Assembly (NCBI GenBank): GCA_934247935.1
Contig: CAKQKE010000008.1
Location: 19,638 to 83,637 of the forward strand
DNA: 64,000 bases
Source of the DNA: an uncultured Clostridia bacterium
GTDB taxonomy: Bacteria; Bacillota; Clostridia; Christensenellales; Borkfalkiaceae
Reading direction: 5' to 3'
Shown piece by piece: positions 14,901 to 24,497 of this stretch (position 1 is its first letter; every line of letters begins with the position of its first letter). The position numbers and the translations under genes are program-made. The notes beneath the pieces were generated by a model that worked only from the letters and a program-made list of their open reading frames with translations, made no database searches and had not been told where the DNA came from.

Positions 14901-16535
14901 TCAACTCTTTAAAAAATCGGTCACGCCTTTGCCGGATAAATATTTACCCAAAATCAAATTAAACACGTTGAAAATCAAAGCGAGAGCGATAAAACTAAAG
15001 TAAGTGGCAGGCAAACCCAATATTCCCGTAACCATAATAATGCACGCCAGAATTATGCCGATCGGTATGAAAATAAACATTCCCACAAGCACGCAAATAG
15101 TCGATGCCGCGCCTCTTTTTATCACTTCTACCGCGCTTTGCCAGTCGTAATTATGTTTTTTAATATTGACGAAAAGTCCGAACATCGCCGACGTAACGCA
15201 ATAACTCACGCTTGCGATTATACACAAAATTATTTCGACAATATTTAGTTTTAACGCCACGCCGAACACCACGCACGATATAACGGTCGGCAAAACGGTA
15301 ATAATCAGATTGAGCCTGATTTTCGCTTTAAACACTTCTTTGGGGTCGACGGGCAAACTTTTGATTATCCACACCGACTTACCCTCGATCGATATCGACG
15401 AACCGCAATAATAACACATTCCCACGCACAACACAGGCACGAGCGGAATAAACGATTTTGCGTAATCAAGCATTGCGATAAGTGCCTTGTAGTCCTCTTC
15501 GCTTTGCACGGTTTTGTCAATTTCGGAGATACCGTTTAACTTAATCGCGACAAGAACGGTCATTATTATAAGCATAACCGCACCCATTGCGCTGTTTAAA
15601 ACGTACCCGGGAGTGTTTATCCATTTACCGAATTCTCTCTTTAAAAGCACCCTGCCGCTTGTGGAAGATTTAACCTCGACGACTTTACCGCCGCCCGATT
15701 TTTTATACATAATCGCACGGTTGATTTTAGCGTAAAACTTGCTTATTAAAGACATGTACAAGCAAAATATAACTATCGACACCCCTGCGAAACTTAAAAA
15801 CTTTATTGCATCGAACTTCACTATTCCGTTTGCGTATAAATCGGCAATAGGATATACGTTTGCTATTTTAGTGGCAACCGACGCGATTATTTCGGCATTT
15901 TCATCCGACATCATAAACACGAACACGAAATAAGCCGCCATAAACGCAAACGACAAAATCACGCTCAATACGTTGCTCTTTTTAAACCTCGCGGCAAACA
16001 CGGCAACCGCCGTACCGACAGCCAACCCAAGCGCAACGGGCAATGCGGGCGAAAGCAAAATTCCTGCCGCCGTGCGCAAATAAAACCCAACACCAAAGTG
16101 CGACAACACCCCGTAAACCACGCTTACGGGCGCGACGAATAATATAAAATACACAAGGTTTTCTAAGTACACGTAAGTGAGTTTTGCCAGAACCACGTTT
16201 TTATTTTTTACGGGTAAAGCGCAAATAGTTTCGTAATCGGCAAACCCGAAAACCACGCCGTTTGCGTTTCTCAACGCTTGAAAAAACACGATAATCGAAG
16301 TGACCGCAACCATAATCGCGGGGGCGTACCTCTCTTCGCCGGTGTTTTTAAGGCTTTCATAAAACATAAAGCCGTATATCGCCGACATAAAAGCGACGAT
16401 ACAGCCGATTATAACAATGCCCGTTATAGACGCACCCAATTTTTTCTTCGCCGACTTATCTTTATTGTGCAAAGCCTTGTTTATACCGAAAAGTCTCAAC
16501 GATTCGGCTTTTAAAAGGGTAAAATATTCGTTCAT
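14901..16535 (-). CDS. ABC-2 type exporter permease
   Basis: 544 residues with about 12 predicted membrane helices in two groups, separated by a soluble stretch around residues 270-310. The N-terminal segment NKALHNKDKSAKKKLGASITGIVIIG and the repeated architecture match the large putative ABC exporter membrane family of Bacillota. It overlaps the preceding ATPase gene by four bases, so the two form one transporter. Cargo is unknown; such pairs export lipids, peptides or drugs. Confidence 0.75.
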   Translation of the reverse strand: MNEYFTLLKAESLRLFGINKALHNKDKSAKKKLGASITGIVIIGCIVAFMSAIYGFMFYESLKNTGEERYAPAIMVAVTSIIVFFQALRNANGVVFGFADYETICALPVKNKNVVLAKLTYVYLENLVYFILFVAPVSVVYGVLSHFGVGFYLRTAAGILLSPALPVALGLAVGTAVAVFAARFKKSNVLSVILSFAFMAAYFVFVFMMSDENAEIIASVATKIANVYPIADLYANGIVKFDAIKFLSFAGVSIVIFCLYMSLISKFYAKINRAIMYKKSGGGKVVEVKSSTSGRVLLKREFGKWINTPGYVLNSAMGAVMLIIMTVLVAIKLNGISEIDKTVQSEEDYKALIAMLDYAKSFIPLVPVLCVGMCYYCGSSISIEGKSVWIIKSLPVDPKEVFKAKIRLNLIITVLPTVISCVVFGVALKLNIVEIILCIIASVSYCVTSAMFGLFVNIKKHNYDWQSAVEVIKRGAASTICVLVGMFIFIPIGIILACIIMVTGILGLPATYFSFIALALIFNVFNLILGKYLSGKGVTDFLKS

Positions 16536-17299
16536 TTTACCTCCGAGCCGTCAGCGACAAAATTATTTAACGGATGTGCGTTTGAAATGTTTACTCCCTC
16601 TTGTTCGAGGAAGATTTGTTCGAGCGACTTATCGCCGAGCACCTCCTCGGTTTTGCCCGAAACGATGAGTTTTCCGTCCTTGATTATCGCGATTTTGTTG
16701 CAAAGTTTTTGCGCCACGTCAAGCACGTGTGTGGAAAAGAAAATCGCCCCGCCCGCCTTGCAAATTTCGTGCATTTCGCATTTAAGCACGTACGCCGCCT
16801 TGGGGTCGAGCCCCACGAACGGTTCGTCCATTATTATTATTTTCGGCTTATGTATAAGCGCGGAAATGATTGCAAGTTTTTGCTTCATTCCGTGCGAGTA
16901 CGAAGAAATCAAATCGCCCAAGTTGCCGAGTATTTCAAACGCATCGGCATACTTGTTTATGGAAAATTTCATCTCGTCTTGAGGAATTTTAAACACGTTG
17001 CCGATAAATTCAAGGTATTGCATACCCGTCATATAATCGTACAAATCGGGATTGTCGGGAAGGTAAGCAAACGTTTTTTTGCACTCGAGCGGCTCTTTCT
17101 TTATAGACTTGCCGTCGATATAAATATCTCCCTCTTCAAAATCGAGTATGCCCACTATGCATTTAATCGTGGTCGATTTACCCGCTCCGTTGTGACCGAT
17201 AAAGCCGTAGATATCTCCCCCGTCTACCTTTAAAGACAGCCCGTTTACCGCCACTTTTCCGCCCTTATATATCTTTTTTAAGTTGTTTATTTCGAGCAT
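16532..17299 (-). CDS. ABC exporter ATP-binding protein
   Basis: 255 residues. Walker A GHNGAGKSTTIK (about 35-46), signature SYSHGMKQKLAIISAL (about 131-146, with SHG for SGG), Walker B KIIIMDEPFVGLDP and switch His FFSTHVLDVA (about 189-198) identify a CcmA/NatA-type exporter ATPase. It is translated together with the ABC-2 permease (ATG overlapping). No regulator gene accompanies the pair. Confidence 0.93.
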   Translation of the reverse strand: MLEINNLKKIYKGGKVAVNGLSLKVDGGDIYGFIGHNGAGKSTTIKCIVGILDFEEGDIYIDGKSIKKEPLECKKTFAYLPDNPDLYDYMTGMQYLEFIGNVFKIPQDEMKFSINKYADAFEILGNLGDLISSYSHGMKQKLAIISALIHKPKIIIMDEPFVGLDPKAAYVLKCEMHEICKAGGAIFFSTHVLDVAQKLCNKIAIIKDGKLIVSGKTEEVLGDKSLEQIFLEQEGVNISNAHPLNNFVADGSEVK

Positions 17300-17534
17300 C
17301 TTACTCTCCTTAATATGGTTGATATCAAAATGATATCATTTAATCGCCGTTTTGTCAACGATATATTAAAAATAAATCGCTTTAAGATATATATTTTATA
17401 TAAAGCGTTATGTTACGTTTACTAACCTATTCGTTTATTATATGATTTGAATTTGCAAAAGCAAACGTTTTTCTTTGACTTTTTCTTGCGTTAACATTAA
17501 ATCGGGCGTTTATTTTTTATTTATTTAACTAAAA

Positions 17535-17578
17535 AACTGTCAATTTTACGCAACACGTATTACATAAACGTGACAATT
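17535..17578. repeat. Dispersed palindromic repeat, copy 4
   Basis: AACTGTCAATTTTACGCAAC, ACGTATTACATAAACGTGAC; 60 bases past the YihY stop codon. The 338-base intergenic 17300-17637 holds nothing else recognisable. Confidence 0.75.
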
Positions 17579-17637
17579 ACGCAATTTTACAATAATAAAT
17601 CGCCCGCAGACAACTTCAATGTAGCAAACGGCAGTTT

Positions 17638-18480
17638 TCAGCGTTTTCTTTTGGCGGGCTTTTGCTTTTCCTTATTAAAATTTTCGTTTTTGCCGAAAAC
17701 GTAATACCCTATAATTTCGCCTATTACAAACGCTTGCGACATTAAATTTACCCAAAATAAAAACACTATAAAAAACGCAGCCGTGCCGTAAGTTTTTGTG
17801 AAATCGGCAAAATAATTGCAATAAAACGCAAACCCGACCGAAAAGACAGCCCAAAGCATAAGCGTGATTAAACTGCCGCAAAAAACGTCCCTGATTTTTA
17901 TTTTAAACGGGCAAACCACTTTATTGATAATTATAAGCGAAGCAAGCAAAATCACCGCAATAGAAAGGTATAACACAACCGTTTGCATTACCGCAAATTT
18001 CCTTTTAAAACCGCCGAAAATCAGCACGCCCACAGTTCCCGCCAAAACGCATGCCACTATCGCAAATACACAAAAAAGCGACAGCAAAACCGCAATTATT
18101 CTCGCCATAAAAGCCCTTTTTACTCGTTTTGCGCCGTAAATTATTTCGCCGCTTTTAAGTATGTGGAAAAACATTTTCGACGAAGAATACAGCGTTGCGA
18201 TTATAAAAGTAAGCGTAACGCGTTTTTCTCCGGACGACGCCGCGTTTAAAATATATTTAATCGACTCGTTTAATATGCCGAAATCTACCCTGTCGCGCAC
18301 GTAAGATACGTCGATTTTTAAAAGCGACAAAAAATACACGCACAAATAAGCAAACGGAATCGCCCCGAGTGCGCAAAAAAACGATATCGCACCCGCCAGA
18401 GTGGACGATTTTTTATCGAACAACAACTCAAATATGCGTTTAATAGATTTTACGGGTTTAACCTCGGCATAGTTTATCAT
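17638..18480 (-). CDS. YihY/BrkB-family inner membrane protein
   Basis: 280 residues with six predicted membrane helices. The family (once misannotated as RNase BN) is of uncertain function. Hallmarks are the N-terminal TLAGAISFFCALGAIPFAYL helix and the C-terminal FADFTKTYGTAAFFIVFLFW and NLMSQAFVIGEIIGYY segments; the YGTAA and FW motifs are conserved. A basic tail (KEKQKPAKRKR) follows. Monocistronic. Confidence 0.85.
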   Translation of the reverse strand: MINYAEVKPVKSIKRIFELLFDKKSSTLAGAISFFCALGAIPFAYLCVYFLSLLKIDVSYVRDRVDFGILNESIKYILNAASSGEKRVTLTFIIATLYSSSKMFFHILKSGEIIYGAKRVKRAFMARIIAVLLSLFCVFAIVACVLAGTVGVLIFGGFKRKFAVMQTVVLYLSIAVILLASLIIINKVVCPFKIKIRDVFCGSLITLMLWAVFSVGFAFYCNYFADFTKTYGTAAFFIVFLFWVNLMSQAFVIGEIIGYYVFGKNENFNKEKQKPAKRKR

Positions 18481-18534
18481 ATCATATAGAGTTTGTGTAT
18501 TTAATTTACTATTATTCCGTTCCGCTTTATGTAG

Positions 18535-18826
18535 ACACCCGACAACCCAGCATAAAAAATCATATAACTACCAAAAAACACATAAAAACTACCACCCCAA
18601 AAACCATATAAAAACGCTGCAAACAAACGCGTGCACCGCAAACTCTCCACAAACACACTATATAAATGCCACACTACACACGCCACAATCACTCCCTCAA
18701 ACCCCACAAAAAACGCTGCACTGCAAACACACCCACGCACCACCACAAAACACGCCAAACCCACCATACAAAAACGCCACACCATATACCCCCACAAACA
18801 AACCGCCCCCAAAAAAACACATAAAA
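18535..18826. repeat. Strand-asymmetric C/A-rich low-complexity region
   Basis: About 290 bases in which the plus strand is almost devoid of G and poor in T, built of irregular units such as CACATAAAAAC, ATAAAAACGCTGCA and ACAAAAAACGCTGCA. It lies between the purine permease terminator and the YihY promoter region. An open frame of 118 codons crosses it on the minus strand, but its hydrophobic, Cys- and Val-rich product looks like translated low-complexity DNA. A milder stretch of the same type lies at 10300-10390. Confidence 0.5.
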
Positions 18827-18854
18827 ACGGCTCTTGCAAAACCGCAAGAGCCGT
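18827..18854 (-). terminator. Terminator of the purine permease gene
   Basis: ACGGCTCTTGC/GCAAGAGCCGT stem followed on the minus strand by TTTTT, 20 bases past the stop codon. Confidence 0.85.
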
Positions 18855-18874
18855 CAAAATTTTTAGTTTTTATT

Positions 18875-20353
18875 TTAGTGAGTCAAGAAGAACATTGCAC
18901 CGAATACCAAACCGATAATTGCAGTGGTAATATCTTTCTTTTCAAACTTACCCGTGAAGAGTTGAATCAAAGTGTAGGAAATAAGACCCAAACCAATACC
19001 GAAAGAGATATTGTAAGTGAAAGCCATCATCGAAATCGTTATGAATGCGGGAAGTGCTTTCGCGGGGCTCAACCAATCAACTTTGGTTACGCAGTTCATC
19101 ATAAGAACGCCTACGTAAATAAGTGCGGGTGCAGTTGCGTATGTAGGAACGAGTTTTGCAATCGGGCTCAAGAACATAACAACGATGAAGCCGAGAGCAA
19201 CTACCATAGAAGTAAGACCCGTTTTACCGCCTTCCGCAATACCGGAAGAAGATTCAACGAAAGTAGTAACGGTAGAAGTACCCAAAACAGCACCCGTGCA
19301 AGTTGCGATAGCGTCTGCAAGCATTGCGCGATCCATGTTAGGAACGTTGCCGTTTTCATCCAACAAGTTACCACGAGCGCATGCACCGTACAAAGTTCCG
19401 ATAGTATCGAACATATCGACAAGGCAGAACGCAAAAGCAGCGGTAATCATTGTAAGAATTAATTGAGCAGTAGAATTGTTCTTTAAATAACCTGAGAAAT
19501 TGAAACCTTCAGTAAATACTTTACCGAAAGAAACTTCGCCGAAATCCTTGAAAGCAGTGAACGGATTATCAAAAGTGATACCTTTGAAAATTGCCTTGCA
19601 TGCTTCGTTGCCCCACGCAAGACCGAGAGCGGCAAGAGCATAATACAAAACAGCCGAACCTAAAATACCCCAAAGAATCGCACCCTTTACGTTTTTATGC
19701 GAAAGAACGGCAATTGCAATAAGACCTGCAAAAGTAACCAAAATGGGGAATACGCTTGCATAATTAGCACTACCCAAAAGGTTTAATGAAATCATGGAAA
19801 CACAAGTAGAATCGTTTTTAACGACGATACCGGCATTTTGTAAACCGATGAAAGCAATAAACAAGCCGATACCTGCGGGAATAGCAGTCTTTACGCAATC
19901 GGGAATAGCGTTGAAGATTTGTCTTCTCAAACCGGTTACCGTCAAAAGAATAAATATAATACCGTCAAGAAGAATAAACACAAGCGCATTGGCATAAGTT
20001 AAGCCGTTTGACATACCGTAACCGCAAACCGTATAAACGAAATAAGCGTTAAGTCCCATGCCCGTTGCTTGAGCAAGCGGTAATTTTGCGAGCATACCTA
20101 TTAAAATAGTACCGATTGCAGCCGAAAGTGCGGTAGCGATAAACACGCCGTTGTAAAGTTTACCGGAAGTGCCGTTTAATGCGCCGAGATCCGCAAACAT
20201 AGTCGGGTTGACAAGAACGATGTAAATCATCGTCATAAGAGTGACAAGACCCGCAACGACTTCTGTTCTGATGGTGCTGCCCATTTTCGTTACGCCGAAA
20301 AATTGGTCGAGTTTGCCGACTTTCTTTTCGGAAACGTTTTGATTGTTTTCCAT
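18875..20353 (-). CDS. Guanine/hypoxanthine permease, AzgA-type NCS2 transporter
   Basis: 492 residues, about 12-14 membrane segments. It is a proton-coupled purine base importer. The N-terminal LDQFFGVTKMGSTIRTEVVAG, the PLAQATGMGLNAYFVYTVCG block (about 90-110) and the VTTFVESSSGIAEGGKTGLTS motif (about 360-380) are diagnostic of the AzgA/PbuG branch rather than the UraA branch. Expression is set by a guanine riboswitch in its leader, so import of guanine or hypoxanthine is the best-supported function. Confidence 0.93.
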   Translation of the reverse strand: MENNQNVSEKKVGKLDQFFGVTKMGSTIRTEVVAGLVTLMTMIYIVLVNPTMFADLGALNGTSGKLYNGVFIATALSAAIGTILIGMLAKLPLAQATGMGLNAYFVYTVCGYGMSNGLTYANALVFILLDGIIFILLTVTGLRRQIFNAIPDCVKTAIPAGIGLFIAFIGLQNAGIVVKNDSTCVSMISLNLLGSANYASVFPILVTFAGLIAIAVLSHKNVKGAILWGILGSAVLYYALAALGLAWGNEACKAIFKGITFDNPFTAFKDFGEVSFGKVFTEGFNFSGYLKNNSTAQLILTMITAAFAFCLVDMFDTIGTLYGACARGNLLDENGNVPNMDRAMLADAIATCTGAVLGTSTVTTFVESSSGIAEGGKTGLTSMVVALGFIVVMFLSPIAKLVPTYATAPALIYVGVLMMNCVTKVDWLSPAKALPAFITISMMAFTYNISFGIGLGLISYTLIQLFTGKFEKKDITTAIIGLVFGAMFFLTH

Positions 20354-20560
20354 GATAGAAACTCTCCTTTAAAAATTTTTTCTTTATTTATCGCGGCATT
20401 GCGCCGAGATTTACTTAATTGCGCTTCTAATAAGATTTTTTATATAGGCTTTACTTCACTTCCGCATTACACTGCTTCGCGTTTCGTTTTTAAGCCATTG
20501 TGCCGCACTGCTTTATTACAGTTTTCTTAAAACCCCGCTTTGGCTATAAAAAATAAAAAA

Positions 20561-20598
20561 ACGCAGAATTTTTTTGCAATAGCAATAAAATTCTACGT
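20561..20598 (-). terminator. Riboswitch expression-platform terminator
   Basis: ACGTAGAATTTT / AAAATTCTGCGT stem followed by T7 on the minus strand, directly 3' of the guanine aptamer. Confidence 0.7.
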
Positions 20599-20623
20599 TG
20601 AAAATCCCGTAAAAGCAAGAATT

Positions 20624-20694
20624 CAAACAATAGAGGTCCATTTGCGGTGAACCGTAGAAACGCGCAACCGTATTATGCGCATATATTGCCGACA
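20624..20694 (-). promoter_or_regulatory. Guanine riboswitch aptamer
   Basis: The minus strand carries the purine aptamer core in order: a GCGCATAATACGGTTGCGC P2 arm, GTTTCTAC, then the ACCGCAAATGGACC P3 loop, and CTATTG closing P1. The C in the final CTAT corresponds to C74 of the xpt riboswitch, giving guanine rather than adenine specificity. The cognate purine permease is directly downstream. Confidence 0.88.
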
Positions 20695-20712
20695 AATTTA
20701 AATTACACATTG

Positions 20713-20741
20713 ATTATAATTTGAATTTTCGGTTTTGTCAA
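20713..20741 (-). promoter_or_regulatory. Promoter of the riboswitch-purine permease unit
   Basis: TTGACA (20736-20741), 17 bases, TATAAT (20713-20718). Confidence 0.8.
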
Positions 20742-21052
20742 ACAAAAATTACGTATAAAAAGAAATTTGTCGAAAAATTTTTTGTTTTAAATTTCACCCG
20801 CAGTTTTCTTTCTTTTTGCAAAAAACGTAAAAACATTTAATCGCGCTATCATTATTATATGACGACGATTTACGGAAATTGCAAACGCCCTGTTTTCTCG
20901 TTTTTAATTAAAGTTTCAAAATAAAGTTTCAAAACTTTTTATAAAAATTTAAAAACCCTTTACAAAATCCCTCTTACATATATAATGCCACACTTTATGC
21001 GTTTTGTCAATATTAAAATCGTTTTTTGTCTTTGACTGCGAATAAAAAATTA

Positions 21053-21084
21053 GCGCGGAGGTTACAAAATCATAGCCTCCGCGC
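21053..21084 (-). terminator. Terminator of the Na/Pi cotransporter gene
   Basis: GCGCGGAGG/CCTCCGCGC stem followed by a T-run on the minus strand. The palindromic repeat copy lies between it and the stop codon. No gene is visible in 20742-21200. Confidence 0.8.
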
Positions 21085-21142
21085 ATTATAAAAGCATTAA
21101 ATTATCCTTGTTTATCCACTGTTTTTACCTTTAAAATAAGCG

Positions 21143-21189
21143 AAAATTGTCATTTTTACGCAATACGTATTTAGTAAAACGGTCAAAAA
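21143..21189. repeat. Dispersed palindromic repeat, copy 5
   Basis: AAAATTGTCATTTTTACGCA then ATACGTATTTAGTAAAACGG; ends 12 bases past the Na/Pi cotransporter stop codon. Confidence 0.75.
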
Positions 21190-21200
21190 GCGTTTTTTAG

Positions 21201-22826
21201 TTAAATATTGTCGAACGCATGAGCGATATACGTAAGGTGGTCTGCCGCTCTTTCCAGATTTCCTACAAGATTGATAAACACATTTGACGATTGAGGCTTA
21301 CATTTACCTTCGTTAAGCCTTTTGATATGGTCGGCGATAAGCGTTTTTCTGTACTCGTCGATTCGGTTTTCGGTTTCATCCGCCTTTTCAAGTGCCTGCT
21401 TGTTGCGATTTACAAAAGCATCCATACATTCTAAATGCAACTCTTCGATTTTGCCGAACATCGCTTTAAGTTCTTTAATGACCGTATCCGAAAACTCGAG
21501 ATTGTTTTCTATTTCGTTTCTCGTGTATTTTACGATATTATCGGACAACTCCGAAATTCTCAGAATATCCGAAAGCGACGCATGTAAAGCGGAAATCATC
21601 GCCTCGTCTTTTACGCCTACGTTTTCGGCAGAAATTTTAATAAGGTAATCTGTAATATCTCTGTAAATAAACGCAATTTCGTGCAATTTATTGTCTATTT
21701 CGTCCACAACCGTCGAGTCGCTATCTATAAACGAATTAAACGCAAGCGTAAGCACGTCAATTGATTTATCCGTCATTTTTTTACACTCGTTTATTACAAG
21801 TCCGATTGCAACGCCCGTCGTTTTAAGCACACGAGTGTCGAGACCTTCTTGTTTTTTCGTGGTCTTTTTGTCGGGAATAATCAGCGTTGCTATCCTGACG
21901 AATCCGTCGATAAACCAAACGAACATTAACGTGCATATTACGTTAAAGAAAGTGTGGAACATCGCTATTTGCATGGGCGGTTTTTTAAACCAACTTTCAA
22001 ACGTCACCGCCATAAAATCTTTCCACAAAAGCAATACCGTCATGAAAATCACGCTGCCGATTAAGTTGAACAACAAGTGAATAAGCGCAACTCTTTTCGC
22101 ATTGGCGTTTGTGCCGACGCTGGAAATAAGTGCGGTTACGCAACTGCCTATGTTCGAACCGAGTATAACGAACAAAACACAGTTGCCTCCCCCGCCGATT
22201 ATAAGATTGTTCGCCGACATTGTAATAATAATAGAAGTCAATGCCGAACTCGATTGCATTATCGCCGTGCTAACTATGCCGAAAAGCAAAAGTAAAAACG
22301 GATTTTTGCACTCGGTAAGCACGCGTCTTATCGTTGTGCTTTCCTGAAAAACCGACATCGATTGGCTCATAAACATAAGTCCCATAAATACAAGCCCGAG
22401 ACCAGAAAGCATCATGCCTATCGTGCGAACCTTTTCCTCTTTTACAATCATCGACATAAATATACCGATAAACGCAAACGCGATTGCCGAATCTATAATA
22501 TTTATTGATTGAAGAGCGACTATGTGCGCCGTAATCGTAGTACCGATATTTGCGCCCATAATAATCGCCGTCGCCTGATACAACGACATAATTCCCGCAT
22601 TTACAAGACCTATCGTCATTACCGTGGTAATTGCCGAACTCTGCACCATCGCAGTGGAAGCCATGCCTATGCCTACGCCCAAAAATTTGTTTCGCGACGT
22701 CTTGTTAAACCAATTTCGCATACTTCCGGTTGCCATCTTCTCTACGTTTTCGGAGATAAGTTTAAAACCTATCAAAAACCCGCCGAGTCCCGCGAGAAGT
22801 TTACATACCGCATAAAAATAATCCAT
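21201..22826 (-). CDS. Na+/phosphate cotransporter with C-terminal PhoU-like domain
   Basis: 541 residues. The N-terminal half (about 1-310) has two inverted NptA repeats with the glutamine/serine-rich motifs TAMVQSSAITTVMTIGLVNAG (about 59-79) and TAIMQSSSALTSIIITMSA (about 193-211), which form the substrate pathway in the SLC34/NptA fold. The C-terminal 200 residues are helical and PhoU-like, as in the YjbB group, and probably regulate transport. It imports inorganic phosphate with Na+. Single gene, no Pho operon nearby. Confidence 0.9.
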   Translation of the reverse strand: MDYFYAVCKLLAGLGGFLIGFKLISENVEKMATGSMRNWFNKTSRNKFLGVGIGMASTAMVQSSAITTVMTIGLVNAGIMSLYQATAIIMGANIGTTITAHIVALQSINIIDSAIAFAFIGIFMSMIVKEEKVRTIGMMLSGLGLVFMGLMFMSQSMSVFQESTTIRRVLTECKNPFLLLLFGIVSTAIMQSSSALTSIIITMSANNLIIGGGGNCVLFVILGSNIGSCVTALISSVGTNANAKRVALIHLLFNLIGSVIFMTVLLLWKDFMAVTFESWFKKPPMQIAMFHTFFNVICTLMFVWFIDGFVRIATLIIPDKKTTKKQEGLDTRVLKTTGVAIGLVINECKKMTDKSIDVLTLAFNSFIDSDSTVVDEIDNKLHEIAFIYRDITDYLIKISAENVGVKDEAMISALHASLSDILRISELSDNIVKYTRNEIENNLEFSDTVIKELKAMFGKIEELHLECMDAFVNRNKQALEKADETENRIDEYRKTLIADHIKRLNEGKCKPQSSNVFINLVGNLERAADHLTYIAHAFDNI

Positions 22827-22956
22827 TGTATATCCTCTTTAATATTCTCCTTTAGTGTTTAAACGTTTTTGCCTGTCCTACGAATATATGTTTTCAGTGT
22901 CAGCCGAATTTTGTGTGTTTTGGCTGCCCGTTGTTTTTAAAATGAAGTATTTATGC

Positions 22957-22993
22957 GTTGTTTACGGCATACGTATGCGGTAAAATCGACATA
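22957..22993. repeat. Dispersed palindromic repeat, copy 6
   Basis: Variant core TTTACGGCATACGTATGCGG with TAAAATCGACAT; ends nine bases past the YcxB-like stop codon. Confidence 0.6.
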
Positions 22994-23001
22994 TTAAATT
23001 T

Positions 23002-23544
23002 TTATTCTTTTGTTTTTTGCGGTTTTTGCGGTCTGCAAGAATTAAACCAACCCCTGATTTTTTCAACCTCGTCCGCACTTAAAAACCCTTTATCTACACC
23101 ATAATTTCCCCTCGGCGAACAAAAAAACAAATAGTGTGCGGTTTCTTTCAATTTGGTAAAATTTTTATAATACATTTTACCTTCGCTTACATATTCGCCG
23201 TCGATATAAGACGAAATAAGCACGGCATCTTTAGCGAATACAAAATAGTTTATTCCTTCGATTTTTTCGCTGTCTTTTACCACTTTATTCGATGCAAGCC
23301 AAAACACAAGCCCGAAACCGACGAGTAGCGAACTTAAAAGCAACAACAAGGTATTTGCCGCGTTTGTGTCATGTATTATCGTCAATATTATATACCCGAC
23401 CACACCTGACAACCCTATGCAAAAAGCGATTATGCTTCCCGTTTTTAAAGACGAAACGTTTTCTTTTTCCATTCGGGTAGAATAACGAGTATTTACCTCT
23501 ATAGTGTCGCTGCAATCTATTTTTATCACTTTATCTTGTTCCAT
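23002..23544 (-). CDS. YcxB-like membrane protein
   Basis: 180 residues. Two adjacent membrane helices (about 35-57 and 64-86) are followed by a soluble domain with FAKDAVLISSYI, YYKNFTKLKETAHYLFFCS and LSADEVEKIRGWF, the pattern of the YcxB-like C-terminal domain found in many small Bacillota membrane proteins. Function unknown. Monocistronic; soluble tail is cytoplasmic if the helices form a hairpin. Confidence 0.6.
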   Translation of the reverse strand: MEQDKVIKIDCSDTIEVNTRYSTRMEKENVSSLKTGSIIAFCIGLSGVVGYIILTIIHDTNAANTLLLLLSSLLVGFGLVFWLASNKVVKDSEKIEGINYFVFAKDAVLISSYIDGEYVSEGKMYYKNFTKLKETAHYLFFCSPRGNYGVDKGFLSADEVEKIRGWFNSCRPQKPQKTKE

Positions 23545-23733
23545 TGTTTTTCTCCGTTATCGTTGTAATTTGTTAACCGCTATTTTCCATTTATTGCGAC
23601 AAATTAAAACCGTTTTTAAAATTTTGTTTGCGATTTATTATTTGCGGTTTATTAATATAAAGCCATTATCGATTTTACTTTTTGTTTACCGATTGTTTAT
23701 ATTCTCTTTACGTTTAAGACATAAAACAAGCAC

Positions 23734-23780
23734 AATTTTGTCGTTTTGATACAATACGTATGCTGTAAAGATGACAAAAT
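23734..23780. repeat. Dispersed palindromic repeat, copy 7
   Basis: ATTTTGTCGTTTTGATACAA then TACGTATGCTGTAAAGATGAC. Its last base is the first base of the HNH gene's stop codon (complement of 23780-23782). Confidence 0.7.
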
Positions 23781-24274
23781 CATTTATTTTCGCCTTGCAA
23801 ATACTTTTGTAAATATCTTAAGTCAACTTTCCATTCGGAAATTTTATTGCGGCGTTTCTGGTCTTCGTTAGCCTTGCCGACGCAGTGCAGATAATCGACG
23901 TAACTGCAATTATTTACCTTCATAAACCACTCGGAAGCCTCTTTTTCTCTCCCCATTAAAGTGGTGCGCTGAATGTGTATGCACTCGTGACAATTTTTAC
24001 ACACGGCGATTACGTCTTTTAATATTTGTATGCCGTTTTCCTCGTCGTAGTTCCACCTTTCGTGCGCCTCGAGCCTGTTTACTTTGCGACCGCAAATCAT
24101 ACATTTGCCGTCCGCCTCGGCATAGGTCTGTTTTCTTATCACGTCCCACACTTTTTGCGGAAACATCGTTCGCAAATTCTCTTTCCAACAGCCGTCGGGG
24201 ATAAGTTCTATATTTAAAATATAATCAGGTTGTTTAGTTTTTTCCTCGTCTTCGCTGTAATAACATTTTCCCAT
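23780..24274 (-). CDS. HNH-endonuclease-like protein
   Basis: 164 residues. A zinc/HNH core is visible: CMICG (about 57-61), LEAHERWNYDEENGIQ (about 68-83) and CKNCHECIH (about 93-101), with the metal-binding His and both CxxC pairs intact. The rest is charged and soluble. No methylase, phage or transposon partner is adjacent, so it is not obviously a restriction enzyme; family members include homing and McrA-like nucleases. Substrate unknown. Confidence 0.65.
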   Translation of the reverse strand: MGKCYYSEDEEKTKQPDYILNIELIPDGCWKENLRTMFPQKVWDVIRKQTYAEADGKCMICGRKVNRLEAHERWNYDEENGIQILKDVIAVCKNCHECIHIQRTTLMGREKEASEWFMKVNNCSYVDYLHCVGKANEDQKRRNKISEWKVDLRYLQKYLQGENK

Positions 24275-24437
24275 ATTTTCTCCGCCGACCTTAAATATCG
24301 GCTTTTAGTCGAATTTAGTGGCGCGCCGTTTGAATTTTCCGTGTCGCATAAAATCTTGCAAACCTTTTCTTCCTGTTTTCGCAACGACAAATCAAGTCAT
24401 TCGGTTTCGCTTTAATTTTGTCGTAAATATATAAATT

Positions 24438-24477
24438 TATGTCGATTTCACTAAATACGTATTGCGTAAATCGGATA
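24438..24477. repeat. Dispersed palindromic repeat, copy 8
   Basis: ATGTCGATTTCACTAAATAC then GTATTGCGTAAATCGGAT; 21 bases past the fumarase stop codon. Confidence 0.6.
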
Positions 24478-24497
24478 TTTTGCACATTGAATCAAAA

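Noticed and set aside
18501..18857. 118-codon open frame on the minus strand encoding a hydrophobic, Cys-rich peptide
   Set aside because: It lies across the C/A-rich tract and a terminator, has no ribosome binding site, and its composition follows from the DNA skew.
20516..20710. 64-codon frame upstream of the purine permease
   Set aside because: It coincides with the guanine riboswitch and its terminator and has no start signal.
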